Positions 7,635-12,174 of a stretch of 12,174 nucleotides of DNA are shown in pieces. Made by a program: the position numbers and the translations under genes. Location: assembly GCA_021162325.1 (NCBI GenBank), contig JAGGYV010000113.1:1-12174 (forward strand). The letters run 5' to 3'. This DNA comes from Desulfobacteraceae bacterium. Its GTDB lineage: Bacteria > Desulfobacterota > Desulfobacteria > Desulfobacterales > Desulfosalsimonadaceae. The stretch's first letter is position 1. Every line of letters starts with the position of its first letter. Below the pieces are notes generated by a model. It had not been told where the DNA came from. It saw nothing but the letters and a program-made list of their open reading frames with translations, and ran no database searches.

Positions 7635-8816
7635 TTAATCTTTTTTGGCGCGGGTCAGAAAATGAAAGTATTCCTGGACAAATTTTCCGGAAACGGTTTC
7701 CGCCAGCGTAAAGGATAATGCCCCGTTTTCAAGAAAAAAACCGGAAAAGGCAAAGAATACATTGCTGGAAAGAGTGAAAAGCATGTCATTGATTAAATCA
7801 CGATTGATCAAATCTTCGGATACCCCATGCAGCCGGCATCTGATCGGTCGGTAGGGATAGAGGATACATTTTGAATCTTTGTTTAACGGGCATAAGATAT
7901 TTTTTTGGCGATATGCATCAATCAGGATGTCATTGACTGACTGGTCGGTATTTTTATTTTTACATAAAAGACGCCGGAGGTCTTTTGCTTTTTTTGATAT
8001 TTTGACTGCCTCCGAGATTACCTGAAGCCGTGTTTCACTGGTCAGGGTTTTATTGGTTTTGTTAATTAAATAAATAACTTCAATTAATTGCAGGTTAAAA
8101 TAGTCAAAGCAGCAAGTCTGTATTTCGTGTCCGCAGCGGGCTTTTATCTTATCAGGTTTTTCAGAATTTTTGAGTTCCTCTTCTATTTTTTGGACCCATG
8201 CTTCATAATCAGCAAAATAAGGGCTTAAATCAACAGCCTGCCGGCTTTCAAGCGAGGGTTCCCTTGTTTTTAACGTGCCGGTTTTTTTGCCGTATTGTCT
8301 TAACAGTTTCCACTGGTCGTAATTGACCGGCGTTGCCCGTGAATGCTGTAATGTTTTGGATGATAACTTTAAACTCATTCCCCTTCTGAGAAAGTATGAT
8401 GAGACAAATGTCCCGGTCCTTCCGATTCCGTGGCAACAATGGATTAGCGTTTTTTTACCCAAATAGATGGCCTCATCCAGCCAGGCCAGGGCTTTTTCCA
8501 TCTCATCCATATCAGGGGCATGCTCGTCCGGGATGGGAAAATAATAAACCTCAAATCCGGATTTCATCTCGAGTTCATGCAAATCACAAAATTCCGCACA
8601 CAGGTTGACAATCGCATCAATGCCGTGTCCTTTGATTGCGTCAAGTTCAACATATGACGTGGGGGCATAACCCACCGCCAGATGATCGGTTATCCAGGTT
8701 ATCTGGTAAGCCGTTTTCCCTGGTTTGTCCTTTGATAATTGCTCGGCTAACCTTGATTGAAGATTCAATGCTTTGAATAATTTTTTTAGAAAACCGTTTC
8801 CGGGTGCAATTTTCAT
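7635..8816 (-). CDS. Dual-specificity protein phosphatase fused to YkgJ-like Cys-cluster domain (393 aa)
   Basis: Residues about 35-180 form a Cys-based protein tyrosine/dual-specificity phosphatase domain. The P-loop HCCHGIGRTG (126-135) carries the nucleophile Cys127 and Arg133 of CX5R, and Asp97 in PIPDEHAPD is the likely general acid. These residues are all intact, so it should remove phosphate from proteins or small molecules. Residues about 225-335 carry six cysteines: Cys228, Cys235-Cys236, Cys309, Cys317 and Cys327 in KCILYPYRPIRCRLHG. This ending (C, about 8 residues, C.LYPYRP..CR) is the hallmark of the YkgJ/PF03692 family, thought to bind a metal or Fe-S cluster. A helical linker lies between. 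No signal peptide or membrane segment is visible. The gene follows the PEP-synthase-like gene by 107 bases on the same strand, and probably belongs to the same operon. The upstream ribosome binding site is weak (AGAAAG). Confidence 0.88.
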   Translation of the reverse strand: MKIAPGNGFLKKLFKALNLQSRLAEQLSKDKPGKTAYQITWITDHLAVGYAPTSYVELDAIKGHGIDAIVNLCAEFCDLHELEMKSGFEVYYFPIPDEHAPDMDEMEKALAWLDEAIYLGKKTLIHCCHGIGRTGTFVSSYFLRRGMSLKLSSKTLQHSRATPVNYDQWKLLRQYGKKTGTLKTREPSLESRQAVDLSPYFADYEAWVQKIEEELKNSEKPDKIKARCGHEIQTCCFDYFNLQLIEVIYLINKTNKTLTSETRLQVISEAVKISKKAKDLRRLLCKNKNTDQSVNDILIDAYRQKNILCPLNKDSKCILYPYRPIRCRLHGVSEDLINRDLINDMLFTLSSNVFFAFSGFFLENGALSFTLAETVSGKFVQEYFHFLTRAKKD

Positions 8817-8923
8817 TTTTTTCTTTCTATGTTGTATTGATCAGAAGGCCAGGTTTTTTTCCCATCAAGTGATGTATTTCGTTACACTTCCCAGTACGAT
8901 TTATCCCCCCGTCCAGCAAGGCG

Positions 8924-11524
8924 TTATTCTGAAGTTACTGAAGCAAAATGATACCTGCCGTTAAAAAATTCCTCAACATACTTTGAGACCATGTCACTGT
9001 CTTTGAGATACATATCCATTAATCTTGTGGCGCCAAGCAGCCGACCGATCATGTCCAGTTTCTGCATAATGATTTTTTTCTGCTCTCCTTTGAGTTCCGC
9101 ATCTATCAGGTCGCTTCTCATGGATACTTTAAATCCCAGACGATCAAGAATTCCTTTGAGAAAATCCGCCCGTAACATCCGTTTGGTCATATCATCGCCG
9201 CCGCCTGAAAATCGGAATTGAATATAGTTATTTTCAGCCTGGTCACCACAGATGACATCAAGGATGACAAAATGGTAACCGAATTTAAGGTTCAGGTTCA
9301 GATAATCGTGAGAGATGACCGCGTAACTGGCCAGCATGGCCGATTCCGCGCTGATAATTCCGCCGCTCATCGCAATTTTATCATACTCTGCCCAGTTAAA
9401 ATGCGTAAAATCTGACCAATGAATGCCTGGATGTTGCAACCCGTTTAATACGGCCATCATGGGGATGCTCTCCAGATCCGCCATTTCAACGGTTTTTTTA
9501 TTATCCGTTTTTTTATTGGTTAATTCTTTATTGTCCGGGGCTTTTCGCAGCCCGCCACCGACATCCAGTACATAGAGAAGCATAGGGATGTCTGAGATTA
9601 ATTTTTTCGAACCGCCTATTTTTCTCACCCGTTTTTCACCCAGAAGAAACATCTCCCGCATGGCCATTTCGTGGGCAAATCTGATAATATCGTGAAGAGA
9701 CCGGACCCCATGGGATACAAAACACGGATCATGCGGATCAATGAGTTTTAATGGTGAAATAAAACTCATAATATATTTTAGTTTGCGCATAAACGGACTG
9801 GTTGCCATCAGGTCTCTTCTGGCACAGGGGCTATCCACCATGGATTGTACGATTCCGGAATATACCGTTCTGTCGTCTGAATATACAGTAACCTCCTTCC
9901 CATGTGGCAGGATCTCAGTGCCATTGCCGGTATTCACCAGGGTTGGAACGCCGAATTCACGGGCAACGGATGAAAAATGTCCGGCCTTACTCCCAATATC
10001 AGTGACCACCGCGCTGAGTTTGTCGATGACCTTGACATAGTGGGGTGACGCATTTCTGGCTACCAGCACGGCCCCTTGCGGAATTTTTTCAAGGTCTGAT
10101 TCCCGTTCGACGTTGAACACCTTTCCCGCCCCAATCCCGGAACAGGCCATTTCTCCTCCGGAGACAAGAATGGGATTGGATACATCGTCAAAAAGACAAT
10201 CTACAGGTTCTCTGCTTTTTTCTTCTTTTTTAAGCGGTCGTGATTGAAGGAGAAAAAGGCGTCCCTGCTGGTCTTTGCACCATTCAATGTCTTGTGCTTC
10301 CGTAAAAAATTTTTCAAGTTTGATACCCCATTCGGCCAGTTTCAGCGCGTTTTGCTCTTCAAGTGAGGGCAGGGCTTGTTTTTTTATAGGTATAGGAACA
10401 ATCTCTGTCCCTCTATCTTTGGAAAAGACCATTTGTGTCGCCTGAATCCCGGGGGTTTTTTTGATGATCCGAGGCGTTTGTTGTTCTTGTAAACGGACGG
10501 TGATGGTGTCGGCGGATTGTTCACCGCCGACCAGGGATTCCCCCAGTCCCCAAATAGAGTGGATTTGCATGCAGCTTGAATTTGAATTTTCAAGTTCCCG
10601 TGTATAGATGATGCCGCTTGCCTCGGCATCGATCATTTCAAGGACCAGAACAGCCATGGGTGTTTCAATATCCGACAATCCGTAGCTGATTCTGTAAAAC
10701 AGGGCGCTGGCACAATATTTACTGGCAATAACGGTTTTGTAGGCATTTAAGACCCCTTCTTTTCCTACATTTAAAACCGTCCGGTATTGTCCGGCAAATG
10801 ATGACTCGGAATCTTCGGCTACTGCACTGCTGCGAAGCGCTAGCCGGATGTCGGATCCGTTGTCCCATTCAATGGAATCCATTGTTTGAAAAATTGCTTC
10901 TTCAATATCCGGGGGAATTTGTGCGTCCATGATTTTTTTTGTCAGTTGATCGGCGGCATTATCGATAGAGGCGATGGTGTCGACATCAATCTTTACCAGT
11001 ATGTCATCAATGAATTTTCTGAGGTTATTAAATTCAATAAAGTAATAAAACGCATGGGTGGTGATAACAAATCCTTTGGGGATGGGCAGCGCAAGCTTTT
11101 GAGCGGCCATGGCCAGGTTTAGTGCCTTGTTGCCGGACATTACCGCATTATCGAGTGGGATTTCGTTTAAGGGGAGTGTAAACGGCGGAGAGAACTTGAA
11201 CGCCGGCGGGGCCAGCATGAATTTTATATAGAAGTCGAATTTTTTAAAATAGTCTTTTAAATCAAGATAACGGGAAGGGCTCATTCTCCCCAGATCTTCT
11301 ATGATACTGCCAACACATTTTGCAAAAGCGTCATATTTGTTTTCAATGACCTTAAAGTCGACTTTGGCATTACTATGATAAATTTCTTCCAGTTCCGCCA
11401 TTAACTCATGGGCCTTTTTGTCCGCATTCAACAGGGATTTAAACGCCTCATATTTGTCCCTGAGAACGGTCCCTGGTGAAAAAACCTGGTAGGTCCAATG
11501 TTTAAACAAGTTGGTTAAATGCAT
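8924..11524 (-). CDS. PEP-synthase-like phosphotransferase without PEP barrel (866 aa)
   Basis: Residues about 125-432 match the PEP/pyruvate-dikinase ATP-grasp domain: SGNKALNLA (130-138) with Lys133, LPIPKGFVITTHAF (146-159), the nucleotide motif LRSSAVAEDSESSFAGQ (230-246), and DIEW...LLQSRP (412-430). Residues about 450-560 are the swivelling phosphohistidine domain, with the catalytic His516 in SKAGHFSSVAREFGVP (512-527). In PEP synthase, PPDK and rifampin phosphotransferase this His carries phosphate from ATP to the acceptor. The remaining 300 residues do not resemble the PEP/pyruvate TIM barrel: I see no such motifs, but conserved-looking blocks such as LLYVLDVGGGL and FRFSGGGDDMTKRML. 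The N-terminal 120 residues are helical and unassigned. The acceptor is therefore unknown; PEP synthesis is unlikely. The ATG has AGGA 10 bases upstream. It follows a receiver gene and precedes a phosphatase gene, all on one strand. A Lys/Asn/Asp/Thr-rich spacer lies at 660-678. Confidence 0.88.
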   Translation of the reverse strand: MHLTNLFKHWTYQVFSPGTVLRDKYEAFKSLLNADKKAHELMAELEEIYHSNAKVDFKVIENKYDAFAKCVGSIIEDLGRMSPSRYLDLKDYFKKFDFYIKFMLAPPAFKFSPPFTLPLNEIPLDNAVMSGNKALNLAMAAQKLALPIPKGFVITTHAFYYFIEFNNLRKFIDDILVKIDVDTIASIDNAADQLTKKIMDAQIPPDIEEAIFQTMDSIEWDNGSDIRLALRSSAVAEDSESSFAGQYRTVLNVGKEGVLNAYKTVIASKYCASALFYRISYGLSDIETPMAVLVLEMIDAEASGIIYTRELENSNSSCMQIHSIWGLGESLVGGEQSADTITVRLQEQQTPRIIKKTPGIQATQMVFSKDRGTEIVPIPIKKQALPSLEEQNALKLAEWGIKLEKFFTEAQDIEWCKDQQGRLFLLQSRPLKKEEKSREPVDCLFDDVSNPILVSGGEMACSGIGAGKVFNVERESDLEKIPQGAVLVARNASPHYVKVIDKLSAVVTDIGSKAGHFSSVAREFGVPTLVNTGNGTEILPHGKEVTVYSDDRTVYSGIVQSMVDSPCARRDLMATSPFMRKLKYIMSFISPLKLIDPHDPCFVSHGVRSLHDIIRFAHEMAMREMFLLGEKRVRKIGGSKKLISDIPMLLYVLDVGGGLRKAPDNKELTNKKTDNKKTVEMADLESIPMMAVLNGLQHPGIHWSDFTHFNWAEYDKIAMSGGIISAESAMLASYAVISHDYLNLNLKFGYHFVILDVICGDQAENNYIQFRFSGGGDDMTKRMLRADFLKGILDRLGFKVSMRSDLIDAELKGEQKKIIMQKLDMIGRLLGATRLMDMYLKDSDMVSKYVEEFFNGRYHFASVTSE

Positions 11525-11563
11525 GACGGAATTTTCCTGGCTTTTTTATACGATTAAGCGTTT

Positions 11564-11574
11564 AATACATTTGC
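11564..11574. repeat. Degenerate 11-bp target duplication, left of repeat copy 2
   Basis: AATACATTTGC here against AGCACATTGGC at 11720-11730. On the minus strand both encode Ala-Asn-Val followed by Leu (TTA here; CT plus the element's G on the other side), which supports common origin. Confidence 0.65.
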
Positions 11575-11719
11575 AATCCTGTAAAAAGTCAGATTTAGGT
11601 GGCAAAGAAAAAAGTTTCAAATTCAAGGCGCACAAATTCTGAGGAATGAGGCGTAGCTTGCCTACTCCGCAGTGACGAAGAATGCAGTGCAACACAGAAT
11701 TTGGACTTTTTACGAAGCC
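11575..11719 (-). mobile_element. MITE-like repeat, copy 2 (about 145 bp), at end of receiver gene
   Basis: The reverse complement of this stretch aligns with copy 1 (6931-7078): GGCTTCGTAAAAAGTCCAAA at the start, CAGAATTTG and GCGCCTTGAATTTGAA in the right half, GACTTTTTAC near the end. The middle is diverged. The element supplies the present stop codon of the receiver gene. Flanks 11564-11574 and 11720-11730 agree at 8 of 11 bases, consistent with an older target duplication. The two inverted ends could form a long-range stem in RNA. Confidence 0.85.
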
Positions 11720-12069
11720 AGCACATTGGCCACTTTCTCCTCCAACTCCTCCTTGTCAATCGGCTTGACACAGTACTCGCTTGCCCCCAGGTTTAAAGAT
11801 TCCCGGGCGGTTTCAAGGGTGGGATAGCCTGTCAGCATAATGGCCCGTATGGTCGGCGCTATTTTTTTCAGCTCTTCCAATACTTCAACACCACTCATTT
11901 TCTTTAGTTTAATATCTAAAATTGCCAGGTCGATGGTATGGGACCGTAAATAATTTAAAGCCTCTTCCTCTTCCGTAAAAGTAAAAACCTGGTGTCCTTT
12001 TTTTTGCAGAATCCTTTTGATCAGTATTGCCGCATCTAATACATCATCTAACACGAGTATGTCAGCCAT
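11710..12069 (-). CDS. Stand-alone response-regulator receiver protein (119 aa)
   Basis: This is a single receiver (CheY-like) domain and nothing else. The phosphorylation site is complete: acidic pair Asp8-Asp9, phospho-acceptor Asp52 (AILDIKLKKMSG), Thr80 (MLTGYP) and Lys102 (CVKPID). With no output domain it probably acts by protein contact or as a phosphorelay step. I chose the ATG at 12067-12069 because AAAGGAG lies 7 bases upstream; an in-frame ATG 30 bases earlier would add MARNEKRSQK and lacks such a site. The C-terminus runs into the mobile repeat, whose TCGTAA gives the last residue and the stop; before insertion it apparently ended NA with a stop at 11554-11556, only 29 bases from the PEP-synthase-like gene. 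The two were therefore probably one operon. Upstream (12070-12174) no gene is visible; a TATAAT at 12167-12172 on the minus strand could be a -10 box, with its -35 outside the window. Confidence 0.9.
   Translation of the reverse strand: MADILVLDDVLDAAILIKRILQKKGHQVFTFTEEEEALNYLRSHTIDLAILDIKLKKMSGVEVLEELKKIAPTIRAIMLTGYPTLETARESLNLGASEYCVKPIDKEELEEKVANVLAS
11720..11730. repeat. Degenerate 11-bp target duplication, right of repeat copy 2
   Basis: AGCACATTGGC, part of the receiver coding sequence (Ala-Asn-Val-Leu on the minus strand), matching 11564-11574 at 8 of 11 positions. Confidence 0.65.
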
Positions 12070-12076
12070 TTTCTGA

Positions 12077-12083
12077 CTCCTTT
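12077..12083 (-). promoter_or_regulatory. Ribosome binding site of receiver gene (AAAGGAG)
   Basis: A strong Shine-Dalgarno sequence 7 bases upstream of the ATG at 12067-12069. It decides that start over the in-frame ATG at 12097-12099. Confidence 0.75.
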
Positions 12084-12174
12084 TTTCATTTCTGGCCATT
12101 TTCCGTTACAGTTTTTTTGTAAAAAATAAATTTCCACTTAATTATGTGCTGCCGGAAAGTGCCTCAATTATAAC

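Noticed and set aside
12145..12168. Possible sigma-54 promoter (GGCAC...GC) upstream of the receiver gene
   Set aside because: The GG to GC spacing is one base short of the required distance and the TTGC part is absent.
1..12174. CRISPR arrays, tRNA or rRNA genes
   Set aside because: No regularly spaced repeats and no tRNA- or rRNA-like stretches were seen on either strand.

Overview
The window looks like a chromosomal stretch from a moderately AT-rich environmental bacterium. The most likely host is a sulfate-reducing Desulfobacterota (Desulfobacteraceae-like) species. I infer this from the giant serine/threonine-kinase/histidine-kinase fusion, the PEP-synthase-like protein and the short GTAAAAAGTC-bordered repeats. 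I could not run a taxonomic search.

Layout from left to right. (1) Positions 3-263 (+) hold the 3' end of a sensor histidine kinase that enters from outside the window. (2) Positions 297-6305 (-) hold a single 2002-residue signalling protein, convergent with it: a degenerate kinase-fold domain, AAA-type ATPase, long helical region, GAF, PAS, HisKA, HATPase and receiver. (3) Positions 6500-7344 (-) hold a HEPN/MNT (nucleotidyltransferase) pair of toxin-antitoxin type. The HEPN gene is split by a 148-bp mobile repeat flanked by a perfect 11-bp target duplication. (4) Positions 7421-7567 (+) hold a decayed fragment of a second histidine kinase, about 91% identical at DNA level over 87 bases to the gene at the left edge. 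(5) Positions 7635-12069 (-) hold three genes in one direction: a stand-alone receiver protein, an 866-residue PEP-synthase-like protein with an ATP-grasp and a phosphohistidine domain but no recognisable PEP-binding barrel, and a dual-specificity phosphatase fused to a YkgJ-like cysteine-cluster domain.

A second copy of the mobile repeat, in the opposite orientation, lies between the receiver gene and the PEP-synthase-like gene. Removing it restores a slightly different receiver C-terminus (ending VANVLNA instead of VANVLAS) and brings the two genes to 29 bases apart. This suggests an ancestral tight operon of receiver, phosphotransferase and phosphatase.

The genes working together: almost everything here concerns phosphate transfer (receivers, His kinases, a phosphohistidine swivel protein, a Cys phosphatase, a pseudokinase). 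The receiver/PEP-synthase-like/phosphatase-YkgJ trio is the best candidate for an undescribed system, but its biochemical role is inference. The clearest facts are the two repeat insertions, whose empty sites can be reconstructed codon by codon, and the loss of all three catalytic kinase residues in the giant protein.
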